Below, piece by piece: positions 13,081-23,819 of a DNA stretch of 64,000 nt (the first letter of the stretch is position 1; each line of letters begins with the position of its first letter). The notes under the pieces were generated by a model. The model did not search any database, had not been told where the DNA came from, and saw nothing but the letters and a program-made list of their open reading frames with translations. The translations under genes were made by a program, and so were the position numbers. Source of the DNA: Ganoderma boninense (taxonomy: Eukaryota; Basidiomycota; Agaricomycetes; Polyporales; Polyporaceae); NCBI GenBank assembly GCA_002900995.3, contig CM035308.1, positions 682,001 to 746,000 of the forward strand, written 5' to 3'.

Positions 13081-14951
13081 ATGTCTCTTACCGACGCAGA
13101 GAGGGTAACGCTCGTGGGCAACGCGTGAGTACACATGAACAGGTCTCGGATATAAGCATTTATTAACTCATGGCATGCATAGTTTTCGGAGCAACTTGAT
13201 GACTGCGGGGATTGCAGGTATGTGCCTATATGCATCGTTCGGCCTGCTGTGTTGGCACAGTACTGACCCTTCTACACAGTTTTGGTCGGATACGACTACG
13301 TTCTTACCGTTCGGCGAGAAGCTCGTCTGTTTTGGAAACGGAGAGTGAACACCGCCTCTATCTTGTTCTTTTCAAATCGTTATCTCGCTTTGTTATACTA
13401 TGTGGGTCTGGCGTACTATCGATGTCTGGACTTGCCGTTCCCAGTAAGTCGTGCTTCCTCCAACCGAAGGAATTTGTCGTGCTAAATGTCGATCGTAATC
13501 GCAGGGGTAAGAGTCTCCAATATTCGGCTGTGGGTCAAATGCCAATGTACGGCTAGGTGCCAGACCCAGGACTACGTCGACATTTCGCTGAGGTACCTGG
13601 AGTACCTTCCTTGGGCAGGTCCGTTCCGTGCGCATATATCCCTTGCAAACGTACTCTGGCTGATTGTTTGATGGCGGGGACAGTCTTCTCGGCACTGCGA
13701 GTCCATGCGCTCACTCGGAAGAACTGGTATCTGACCTCGTTCACGTTTTTCTGGGCTGTCCTTGCATTCCCTATCGACTACTATGTACGTCATGTTCAAG
13801 CTCTATATCTCATCCGCGGTGCTCACGCAAAACTAGGGAGCCTTCCATCATAGGTACTACATCCATGACCCGTACCTGGGATGCGCATCGGGGGCGTCGA
13901 CGGGCACCTTCCTTAGTAATATGTAAGCTGCCCTGTCCCCTTCTTCTGCATTTACATTTGTCGCTGACGAACATTACCAGTGGTGGGTCATGCCACCCAT
14001 CCGTCGATTTTTGCCCTACTCAGCCCACCTATGCCGCCTGCTAGGTACTATCTTTATTCGTGGAGGCCAGACCATCAGTGATGTAGTAGTGATCTGGGTG
14101 ACCTGGAAGGCAACCTACCACGCACGGAGCGAGGGGACTATGTCCAGCCTAATGAGAGTCATGTACAGGAACGGTAGGTTTCCGTTTCCTGCATTTAGTA
14201 TGGTGCTCGTGAGTCATGCTGACGTGGCTCGTAGGCACTCTCTATTTCCTGTTAGCCATCCACAGTTTCTCATGGCTACCTCGTAAAGACTGACACTCAC
14301 TCTGCAGCGTCCTTCTCGTACTCAACGTCCTCCACATCCTATTTATTTTCCTCCCGGTGAGACACCTCAAGCTAACCCCGCACTGTTTTCCCGGCTTATC
14401 GATTCCACCGATCCAGAACAGCTTCTTGCACATCCCGCTCACCAACACGTCATACGTGACCAAGCTCTCAGAGCCGTTGAGTACAATTTCTTTCCTCTTT
14501 TGACAAACACCACCCGCGGCCCCGCGCTGACGACCCTTGCGCGCCGCGTTCCAGCCTCACGGCGCTCCTCATCTCCCGCTTCATCTTCGACCTGCACGAG
14601 ACGAACCGCGCCATGGCGCACCGCAGAAACTTGACCACGATCGAGGTCATGAGCTCTGACATCGACCTCACCGCGCGGCCGTCTTCGGGGGCCGTCGCGT
14701 CTGAGTCCGACTCTGAATCGGAGCTGGGGGCGTGGTCCGTCAGCACGAATCCGGATTGGGACCACTCCAACTTCAAGGAGTTGGGGGACACCGTGACGTT
14801 CGGGTCTCTGGTGAGTGATCTCCTCTCGATGGGACTCGTGCCGGGCCAATGTGTGGCCAGCTCTGGTCAGCCGGGCGAATCTCTCATGCTTGATGGACAG
14901 ATGGATACCTCGACTGTCGCGTCTGAGAATGGGCGATTGAACCCTGTATAG
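13081..14951 (+). CDS. DUF6533-family seven-helix membrane protein, copy A gene 1
   Basis: The start is the ATG at 13,081 (MSLTDAERVTLV), the same start pattern as its paralogues. First exons are 13,081-13,124, 13,183-13,217 and 13,280-13,443, and about eight more small exons follow. Residues about 16-75 are the DUF6533 core, with YDYVLTVRREARLFWKRR then SILFFSNRYLALLYY. Later landmarks shared by the family are YLEYLPWA, SALRVHALTRKNW, a helix ending FPIDYY, IRGGQTISDVVVIWVTWKA, VLLVLNVLHILFIFLP, a KLSEP motif and ISRFIFDLHE. Seven hydrophobic segments imply a plasma- or endomembrane protein. The C-terminal tail is acidic and cytosolic-looking. A donor-like GTGAGT at 14,811 recurs in all copies; reading through it gives the stop at 14,951. 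The family has no established function. Confidence 0.8.
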
Positions 14952-15544
14952 CTGTGTGGCGTAGCATCAATGTTACACTGTCGTTCTCTCGCGATGTATC
15001 ATGTCGGCAGTGCGCAGTGCCACACGACTGATATGAACCCCCTTTTAATTTGTGCCGTTGATTGTGGTCTTGTTCCTCACGCCGGACACTCAAACTGTGC
15101 ACCCCCGGCTCCAATAATGGACTCTCGACGCTCGCTTTCATTTTTGGCCGGCATCCCGACAGTCCGTTGCGCACTGCCACCTCAGTGCAACCCGTATTGG
15201 GTTCGACCTCCGTCGGTCAAAGGAGTCTTTGGCCAGCTTTCGGTGGGTGACGGTGACCATCTTACACAGAGAAATGTTTAATCCACGTTCTACGGGTCAA
15301 ACTTGTGGTGATATTCAGGCAGAATGAAAGGTGTGCCTTCGGATTGCTGTCACAGCGCTGGTGGCGGAATCATTACTGCTAGCCTTGCCTCACAAGTCCT
15401 TGATATGTATGGCGACCTTCCTTCCCGGAGTCTCCGGAACGACAGTGACCATTGGAAATGGGGCATGTCGTAGGAACGATGCAGGTACGGATCCTTCAAT
15501 GCGGTGTTGTTGGAGAGGCGCAACCTAACCTATGCATGACTCCA

Positions 15545-15700
15545 GGAATTGGAGAGCTCCGCAACGGCATTGGTCGCTGAAGCTCGAGATGCTGGAGGAA
15601 AGCTTCCGAGTCATCTCGCTGTACGTCTTCTTATTCTACCGCCATCCAATCGTGCCCTCGAATCACGTTCGTTCCCACTATATCACTGCAGGACCCTTGC
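15545..15700 (+). pseudogene. Degraded fragment of dynactin p62 exon 3, copy A
   Basis: By eye this aligns with the start of exon 3 of the intact p62 gene (about 22,000-22,140). A block corresponding to the p62 segment EDSAPESLEFERL is followed by an alignable TTCTTCT...CTACCGCC stretch and by CACTATATCACTGCAGG against CGAATCCTATCACAGCAGC. No long frame is kept and the rest of p62 is missing. A related fragment sits at the same place in copy B. I infer an old duplication of the neighbouring p62 gene that has since decayed. Confidence 0.45.
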
Positions 15701-16100
15701 ATGTCATCCCCTTGCTTCACACTGGCGCGAACGCGCTATTCTTCGAGGAGAGACGCTGTCAATGATGTTCTAACGGCCGAAAAGTTCATCGCAAAGAACC
15801 CATGATTCAGCGTTATTGTCCGTCGCCCCGCTCAAGATCCTCGAGCGAATCGCTGTCTGTCACGGCCACCGCGCTGCCGATAGGATGCCGCTCCCTGTCC
15901 TGGCAGTGCAGGTCAAAGATAGTGCGCACCTTCCATCTCACTGCGCTTTGTGCTAATAGGATTCTACATAGCTGCGCAAGCGGTTCGTGAGTCAACCCAG
16001 GGCTTTCTCAACAGGCCCATCCTTCATAATACGACGCTAGGCCACGCTTCTACGCCGGTGTCTAGCAGAGCCGGCATCATCGTCGCCTGTGCTATGGCTC

Positions 16101-16106
16101 TATAAG
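16101..16106 (+). promoter_or_regulatory. TATA-like box upstream of DUF6533-2, copy A
   Basis: TATAAG lies 125 bp before the ATG at 16,226. The copy B gene has TATAAG at 33,107, 114 bp before its ATG, although the surrounding sequence is strongly diverged. Confidence 0.45.
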
Positions 16107-16225
16107 CCAGGGCCCAGTCTTCACGCCAGAGCGTGAAAGCAGCTGGACTGACCACGACACAGTATTTGCGACTTCGAAGTCCCTAGATCCAACCCCCCGG
16201 TCTCCCGTGACCTCCCGCCTCTATA

Positions 16226-17890
16226 ATGGCCCTTTCTGACGCAACCAGGGTAGCAATCGCAGACGCCAAGTAAGCTCGACCACTTGCTTCCCATGGACGC
16301 ATCCTCCCAACTCATGCGCACATCCAGTTACGCGACAAACATTATAACGGCCGGGGTTGCGAGTGCGTATACGCGCATTCATACTGTGTCGCGATGCGGT
16401 GCTTATGTTGGGTTCCAGCTTGGGTCGGCTACGACTACCTCCTCACCGTCCGGCGAGAGTCACGTCTGTTCTGGAAACGGAGGGTGACGGCCGCCTCAAT
16501 CTTGTTCTTCGTCAATCGTTACCTTGCGCTTTTCTACTACGTGGGCCTCGCGTACTATTCGCGCGCGACTTTGCCGTACCCAGTAAGTCATTTTGTACCT
16601 CGTCGGTGTCAAATCTCATGCGCTTATGTCTGATCTCAGGCGTAAGCGGATGCACCGCTCAAGCATTGAATTTAATGCCAATGTTCAGCCAGTTGCCAGA
16701 TGCAGAGCAGAGTTGAAATTGCACTCAAATACTTGGAGTATCTTCCTTGGGCAGGTTCGTTCTGGACGTGCTTTCCGCTCGGGGTACCCCGCTGAGTCTC
16801 ACATTATGATTATGGGGGTAGTCTTTTCGGCCCTGCGAGTGCATGCGCTGAGTCAGAAGAACTGGTTTCTGACCTCTTTTACCTTCTTTTGGTCGGTCCT
16901 CGCCTTCCCCGTCGACTATTACGTGCGTCATTTTATGCCGCCTTATCTGTCCCACATGGCCTGATACCGCACCAGGGAGACTTCCATCATAGGTCCTACT
17001 CCAAGGATCCGGTGCTTGGATGCATCTCGGCATCGACCACTTCGACCTTCCTCAGTTTGCTGTAAGTTATTATCACGGTGTCTTCTTTCATGCGTCTGCT
17101 CACGATGATCACAGCGGTTAGTGTTGCTCCATATCACCTGATGCACCGTGGTTCCTATCTTCTCTCGCCCTTTAGGCACTGGTTTCATTCGCGGCGGTCA
17201 AATCCTCGCAGACATGGTCGTGATTGGGGTCACTTGGAAGGCGACTTACGAGGCACGCAGGGAAGGGTCCATGTCCTCCCTGATGAGAGTCATATTCACA
17301 AATGGTGGGCTTCTAGCGTTCACGGTGGGCGGAACTAACCTCATGCGCATTTTAGGCACTCTGTACTTCGTGTGAGCTGTGCACATTCATGCAGTCCTGA
17401 CTGAACTCATATTGTCCTTAATGTATCGCAGCATCCTCCTTGTGCTAAACGTCCTCCAGATCCTATTTATATTCCTCCCGGTCACTCGTGTTTATCCGTT
17501 TACTTGTCAGTCGCATGCTCATCTAACGTTTCAGAACTCCATCTTGCACATTCCTTCGTCGAACACCTCATACGTGCCCAAATTCTCCGAACCGTTGAGC
17601 ATTTCCCCTCAAATGCACATCCCCTCGTGCTTACCCATGTAAATTGTAGCCTCACGGCAATTCTGGTCTCCCGCTTCATGATCGACCTCCACGAGACTCA
17701 TCAGGCATTGGCCCATCAAGGTTCAGACCTGTCGACTATGCAAATCATGAGCCTCGATGTCGCTCAGCCGTATTCGCACGAATATCAGGATCTAGAGGAT
17801 TGGGCAGTTGCCTCTAATCCGACCTTGCTCCACACAGAGCTAGAGAGCGGCTCAGAGATCGGGGTGAGTGATTTCATATGGGTCTTCTAG
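16226..17890 (+). CDS. DUF6533-family seven-helix membrane protein, copy A gene 2
   Basis: The ATG at 16,226 gives MALSDATRVAIADAK, then a short intron and SYATNIITAGVA. The DUF6533 core is YDYLLTVRRESRLFWKRR plus SILFFVNRYLALFYY, followed by ALKYLEYLPWA, SALRVHALSQKNW, FPVDYY, a GTGFIRGGQILADMVVIG segment, VLNVLQILFIFLP, KFSEP and ISRFMIDLHE-type helices, all split by small introns. Seven hydrophobic segments are expected. The C-terminal tail is acidic. A donor-like GTGAGT at 17,864 is shared with the paralogues; reading through it ends at 17,890. It is the positional partner of the gene at 33,221 but only about three quarters identical to it over the DUF6533 core by eye. Its function is unknown. 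Confidence 0.8.
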
Positions 17891-19305
17891 CATCGAAATT
17901 AATGGGCTCGGCCCTCTCGTGGCACCATTTATGGACAGATGGCAGGCAGTTCGACTACCCCATCCACAGACGGAGGTTCAGAACCTGTGTAGTGGTACGA
18001 TGCCATCTCATTCAACTGTAGTATGGTCTTCGAGCCTCAGGCTGAGACGAACCTGAACGTTTCGCCACCCGGGAAGGGTTCCCGGGGCTGGCACACGTCC
18101 TGTGATACTAAATGATTCAGTAGATAGTCAGTTGCACCGTGCTGAGTGAGGGTTGCTACTGCCATCGCCAGCCTATTTAATACTTACTTCAATTGCCCTC
18201 CAATGATATCTATCGGCGCTTCACGAGCGGCAAACCGGGATTCTTATAAGCGCTTAAGCGCTTACCAGCCCGCCGTCAACGGTTCTCCGACTCACCGCTC
18301 GTGCTCATCGGCCCTCGATCACTACCTTTCTTGCCACGGACAGAATTGCTGTATCCGCAGCGCCCACACATTGATTCGGAGACCGCATCCTGCCTCGCTC
18401 AGGCCGCCTGGAATCAGTCACGGCCAGCGGTCGCACCGCCTGCTCGCGGTTCCTGCCTGCCGCCGCCATCTTACATATGACCCCGACAACATAGGAGTGG
18501 CATTCAATACGTTGATGGGCATTTGAGGTTCGTTTTCTTTCGCCATCGCGCCCTCGACTACGTGGATATAACCACGTAGCCCTTTCAGATCTAGCCGCGA
18601 ACCGGCTATGGAGCTCCGAGTCCACCCCGAAATGCGTCGCTCAAGGCGCCGAAACATTGTTGGTCCTTACTACATAGGTACGCATTCTAGCGCTCTTCTG
18701 ATTCCTCTTCACGTCACAGCCATGCGAATTCTATCATGACAACATGATGTAGCGTGCAGCTGTGTATCATGTATGTGCTCTCGCATGCAGGTCTTGACCG
18801 AGCTGTGCAGATTCATTGCCTTCACCACTATCATCCGTGCTGACAGACAGGTCGTTCATCAGATGCAGAGACAGATGGCCATGTGTGCCGAAAAAGAGTC
18901 ATTCATACTGGTGAAGAACCGCCATGTGTCGTTTGACCAATATTGGCGACGTCGTTACTACCTTGCTGGCGGTTCGCCGTACCTCTCGCCCCACTAGTCT
19001 AGTGACACCTGTGCTCGAAGAACATATAGTAAGTATTCTGATTGCCAGTTCACCGTATCCCCGGTTCTCAGATGCCAGGCCAACGTTTACAACAGACAAC
19101 TTTCTCAATCCAGAGGATGGTAAACGCGGCGGCCAGTGCAGAGCCAAGAGAATACTATCAACCGGAACTTGATGACGAAGTAGTCGTTGTTGTGAGTTTC
19201 TCGTATATAGGGACCTATCCAACACCCTCTTCCGGATGCCAGAAGTCAGCAGAGCTGGCTACTGCTTTTCGTCCCTTCTGGATTCAATCCCCCAATTTCG
19301 TCCAC
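17891..19305. other. Intergenic region between DUF6533-2 and -3, copy A
   Basis: I see no recognisable gene. The stretch holds a perfect 16-base palindrome (AAGCGCTTAAGCGCTT, about 18,248-18,263) and, near its end, the TATA box of the next gene. Only scattered pieces align with the corresponding stretch of copy B. Confidence 0.45.
19204..19210 (+). promoter_or_regulatory. TATA box upstream of DUF6533-3, copy A
   Basis: TATATAG lies 102 bp before the ATG at 19,306, within a short island (TTTCTCGTATATAGGGACCT) that is almost perfectly shared with copy B at 36,156-36,175 inside otherwise diverged sequence. Conservation plus spacing support a core promoter. Confidence 0.6.
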
Positions 19306-21172
19306 ATGTCCCTTTCTGAAGCAGAGAGATTAACAACCTTGGAGGTCAAGTGAGCAGATTCAGTGTACCACTCCATCCGTCCCTTCCTCCCAACTAATGC
19401 TTGGGTCTAGTTCCACAACCGGCCTTATCGCAGCAGCTATGGCGGGTACTGGAATGTGCTACTTGATATGTATCGCATGCGGCACTGATACTTAGCAGCT
19501 TTGATCACCTACGAATATCTTCTGACCGTCCGGCGAGAAGCACATCTGTTTTGGAAACGGAAGGTCAAGGCTTCTTCGATTCTATTCTTTGTGAATCGCT
19601 ACCTCGCCGTGATATACTATGTGGCCCTCTTTTATGATAGGACCGCAATGTTGCCATACCCAGTGAGTTGTTTTCAGCGGTGAACCAAGTCCTTGTGCTC
19701 ACCTTTGACCGTAGGCGTAGGTGGATCTAATATGAGACTGCGAACTGAACACTGATGTTGGGTCAGCTGTCGAGCGCAGGCTCTCATTCACGTCGCGATA
19801 AGGTATCTGGAATATCTTCCCTGGGCAGGTTCGTCTACAAGCCTGTATGATGCCATGAGGGAATTCGCGCTTATTCCTCATGAGGAGGATAGTTTTCTCA
19901 GCCTTGCGAGTACATGCGTTGAGTCAGAAGAACTGGTTTTTGACCTCATTCACATTATTTTGGGCTGTCCTGGCGACACCTATCGACTACTATGTGCGTA
20001 ATGACCGTCCCACTTCCTGTCAAATAGTCTGACTGCGCATTACAAGGGGGACTTCCACCATAGAACCTTCATTGTTGACCCAGTGCTAGGATGCACATCA
20101 GGTGCATCGACCCCTACGTTCCTGAGCAACATGTGAGCAGGTTCCCGTGTCTTCTATTCGCAGTCACTTACGATCTGCAGTGGCGAGCCCTATCGTGTTT
20201 TGCCCGAAGTTAAACTCTTCTTATTTGCTTCACTAGGCACCATCTTCATTCGGGGCGGCCAGACGATCTCCGACGCCGTCGTGATTGGAGTCACTTGGAA
20301 GGCGACCTACGAAGCACGTAATGAAGGGTCCATGTCGTCCTTGATGAGGATTTTGTTCATGAATGGCGAGTTTTCTGTTATTGGGATGGACTTGTGGCTG
20401 ATGTCGGTGGTAGGTACACTCTACTTCTTGTGAGCTCCTCCTACCATCTCGGCGACTTATGCGAACTAACACGTCGTAGCGTTCTGCTCGTACTAAACAT
20501 CCTCCACATCGTGTTCATATTTCTTCCGGTGAAGCATACCTAACGATCCACTCGCTATGCCCATGCTCATCCAACCCAGAACTCCATCTTTCATGTACCG
20601 TTGACCAATTCCTCCTATGTGGTCTTGTTTTCCGAGCCGTTAAGTGCCTTCTCGATACGTGTGGTTCCCCGCTGACAGGTATCTGTTTCAGCCTTACAGC
20701 AATTCTCGTAAGCCGCTTCATGCTTGACCTCCATGAGACACATCAAGCACTTGGCCGTCGAGGTTCGGACTTTACTACCATTCAAATCATGAGCGTCGAT
20801 ATTGGACACCGGTATTCGAACGATCACGAATCTGAGGATCTGGGGCACTGGTCAGTCGCTTCGAACTCTACTTTCAGCCACACCGACTCGGAGCCAGATA
20901 CCTGGTCAGAGACCGAGGTGAGTGAATTTTCAAGCTGTCGTCGGCGTCGAGCAGCAGATGGCCTGGCACAGACGGATTCCAATCGTCTCATGTCATATTT
21001 TTGCCCAGGAGCCGCGCGGTTCGCCTACCCTGTCCTCGAACGGACGCCATGGGGTTGTGTAATAGTTGTCTTAAGAGTGTCTGGTCGATGGGAGTCCGAA
21101 CTTTCGCAGCACGGTGCTGCAAGCCAAACACTGTCCTTATTCGTCCCACCATTCCCTGACCCACATATGTAA
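19306..21172 (+). CDS. DUF6533-family seven-helix membrane protein, copy A gene 3
   Basis: The ATG at 19,306 gives MSLSEAERLTTLEV, then a small exon STTGLIAAAMA and the DUF6533 core YEYLLTVRREAHLFWKRK with SILFFVNRYLAVIYY. Later motifs are RYLEYLPWA, SALRVHALSQKNW, TPIDYY, GTIFIRGGQTISDAVVIG, VLNILHIVFIFLP and SRFMLDLHETHQALG, joined by small introns. Seven hydrophobic segments are expected, with an acidic tail. The conserved donor-like GTGAGT is at 20,918; the stop at 21,172 is the read-through end and would add a tail not seen in the paralogues, so the 3' end is uncertain. The core is about two thirds identical by eye to its positional partner at 36,276. Confidence 0.75.
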
Positions 21173-21442
21173 TGCATAAACAACCAGAATTATTCTATGT
21201 GCTGCAGGAGATCAGCGGCACCATTGCAGTATTGCCTCCCGAGCCTTTGCCCTCCTTTTGCCGTGCTCCGGAATGTGAGCGCTTCCGAAAGCTCTATGTT
21301 CGATAAGCGCCCATTTTCGACCACGCTTGCTTTTGGCCCCTTCGTCCTCGATCCCGAGAAATCTATCCTTTCTTCCACATCCTTCCTGTGCGCCGCGGTT
21401 GTTACAGGAGCGGGGAACTGGGGCATTTCAGACTACTTCGAC

Positions 21443-23370
21443 ATGGCGCCGAAGATCGAATACTATTGTCCATGCCTGGCCGAATCACCACATCCGCCCC
21501 CGCCGCACTTCCCATCGTCCTCTTACAGTTTCCACCCTCTCCACAACCTTTTCTTCTGCGAGGAATGCGACGCTGTTAGGTGCAATCGATGTGTTCTGGT
21601 GGAAGTGAGCGGATACTACTGTCCGAACTGCTTGTTCGAGGTTCCCAGTGCCAGCGTCCGTGCAGAGAAGAACAGGTACGCCGCCTCCGATTGTTTTGTT
21701 CCGGAAAGGGTTCATGGCTCTCAACAGATGTGCACGGAATTGCTTCCTGTGCCCGAATTGTCGGAATACCCTCACGGTCGTTCCATCTGACCCTCCGGAA
21801 AACGTGGACTCGAGGATGTCTCCCATTGTCTCCACTACACTTGGCGAACCTCCCTTCTTCCTCTACTGCAACCATTGTCGTTGGGACTCAGCTGAAGTAG
21901 GAATCACTTTTGAGAAGCCCACGGGGCTCGCAGGTGCGTTCCTTTTGTCATCAGATATGTAGCATGGCGCATATACCCACCCCATCCCAGCGCAGCTGCA
22001 GAAGTTCGAGGACTCCGCACCGGAATCGCTCGAGTTTGAGCGATTGAAGGAACACTTTGAGCCTTTCCTACGTGCATCCTCTTCTTCTACCGCCCTCCCC
22101 AGCGGATCCTCACATCACGTCCATACGAATCCTATCACAGCAGCAGCGTCGTCCGCGCTCGCGCGCGACATACCCGGAGTTGGCAAATACAACCCTCTTT
22201 CACGCTCGCGGATTGGTCGAGAAAAGGCTGCGCACCGACAAGAATACCCGGATTACAAGAGCAGAGTGGAGGTTGGCAACGCGGCTGCGCTGAGTGGAGA
22301 GGTGGACGTAGAGTTCTTGATGCACCTGGAGACGGTGGACGAGGTGGCGTCGCTGGAGCAGAGATGGACTAGCAGTTGGGTGTCGCCGTTGCGCTCGAGG
22401 TCAGCAGCCCGTCCATCGAATGTCGAGGAAGCTGACAGTCGTCCTGGCACAGTGATCTCAAGCCACTTCGAATACCGCTGCAGTCGAAGAAGTCGAAGCG
22501 CTGCCCAAGCTGCCGGCACATCCTCATCAAGCCGGAGCAGAAGGCGCAGTCGACAAGGTTCAAGATCAAGCTCGTCGCGGCCAACTATCTGCCTGCCATT
22601 GCGGTCACGCTCCCCCACGCGCAGGCTGCGCTCGAGATGATGAAGCGGTCGACGGCCAAGTCGGCGTCCGCCGCTGCAGCGGCGGAGGAGCAGCAGGCCG
22701 CAGGGGCGCTCATTGCCGGCCACTCGTATTCGTTCCACCTCGCGTTCACGAACCCTCTCTACGACCCGATCCAAATACGGCTCGCGAAGGCGGTGGCACC
22801 GCCCACCCAGATGAAGGACGACGCTGAGGCCGCGGAACGGGCACGCCGGAGCACGTTCCAAATCCAACTCCCGAGCGCTGCATTCCCGGTGGGCGCGTTC
22901 GCGGAGGCATGGGAGTACGACGACGAGGATGAGGATATGTTCTTAGACGATGACGGCATGGAGCTCGTCGACGCGCGGGGCAAGAAAGGGAAGGACGGAA
23001 GGGGCAAGGCGCGTTCTGTTGGAATTGTGGAGAAGCGGGCGAACGTTACGATTGTGAGCGGGGAGGTGCTCATCCCGAAGGAGGCGCGTGGGGACATCAG
23101 GGTGAGTGCACACGGCTGTTTGCACGCCATTCTTTTTAGGAGCACTGGCTGATCGCGTTCGGATCACGACATGGGCAGTTCAACATGCTGGTATCGTACA
23201 CGTACCGGTCAGACGACCCAGAGCCGACCGAAGAGGCTGAGGTGGGGACGCCCTCGCGATCGCACGGGGCGAGCAAGGGCCCAGAGATGAAGAACTTTTC
23301 ATTCTATACCGTGGTCGACCTAGGCTCTATCATGTACCGAGAAGAGCCCAGGCTTTCGGCCGACCTATGA
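21443..23370 (+). CDS. DCTN4: Dynactin subunit p62 (dynactin 4), copy A
   Basis: This is the pointed-end subunit of the dynactin complex, the activator of cytoplasmic dynein used in nuclear migration and vesicle transport in hyphae (family knowledge). Five exons give an intact frame: 21,443-21,675, 21,728-21,933, 21,991-22,399, 22,453-23,101 and 23,140-23,370. The N-terminus has paired cysteines of the zinc-binding region (YYCPCL, FFCEECDAVRCNRC, YYCPNC, NCFLCPNC, YCNHCRWDS). Exon 3 carries LEQRWTSSW, and exon 4 the conserved KRCPSCRHILIKPEQKAQ and FKIKLVAANYLP. An acidic insert (YDDEDEDMFLDDDGMEL) precedes the C-terminal beta-rich part. Exons 1-2 differ from the second copy by about a tenth of bases, mostly silent. 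From intron 2 onward the copies are nearly identical. Confidence 0.9.
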
Positions 23371-23819
23371 GGAGTAGTAGAGGTTATTCTTGTTAGATAC
23401 GAGTCGGAGGGCGTGATCGACGATTGGCAACTGTCTGCCAGTCTCAGCGGCTGCTGTATGGTATTGTCGAGCTAGTGGAAGTGAGTGGAGGGCACCGGTG
23501 GCTGGGACCTGAGGCTACGCAACGCCCTGAGGCCGTCCAATGGGTGGAAAGAGGGCGCGACCAATCAGGGGGGCTGTCGGGATCGCTGACCGCCAGAAGA
23601 TGGGGGACGTCCCTGGATACGCAGTTGGATACGCCGACCCACCGAACCCATCGAGTAATCACAGCCAGGGTCACCTGCGCAGCGAGCATCGCACTGGCCT
23701 CCCTCTCTTTTCTGCTCCTCTTCTCGTACCCACCCTTCTCGTCTGCTCGTTCTTGTATGCTGCTGTGTCGGCAGAGCCGGACGCAAGCATAATTTCCGCT
23801 CTTTTCTTTCTCGCAGTCG
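23371..23819. other. Intergenic/promoter region between p62 and the membrane protein, copy A
   Basis: There is no gene. The last 150 bases are C/T-rich and end with TTTCTCGCAG directly before the next ATG, which could be the acceptor of an intron in the 5' leader. Confidence 0.4.

Larger units (their letters stand above)
14952..16225. other. Intergenic region with a degraded p62 fragment
   Basis: Identity to the matching part of copy B collapses just before this stretch. Apart from the p62-like fragment annotated separately and a TATA box at 16,101, I see no gene. Confidence 0.5.

Noticed and set aside
18248..18263. Perfect palindrome AAGCGCTTAAGCGCTT, and recurring GCGCTTA words before several genes
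   Set aside because: The palindrome is real but short and single, and the other GCGCTTA occurrences do not share spacing or flanks. Not enough for a regulatory or transposon call.
22253..22867. Long minus-strand frame across p62 (also 39,197-40,090)
   Set aside because: Mirror image of a strongly supported p62 exon; its persistence in both copies follows from the near-identity of the copies.
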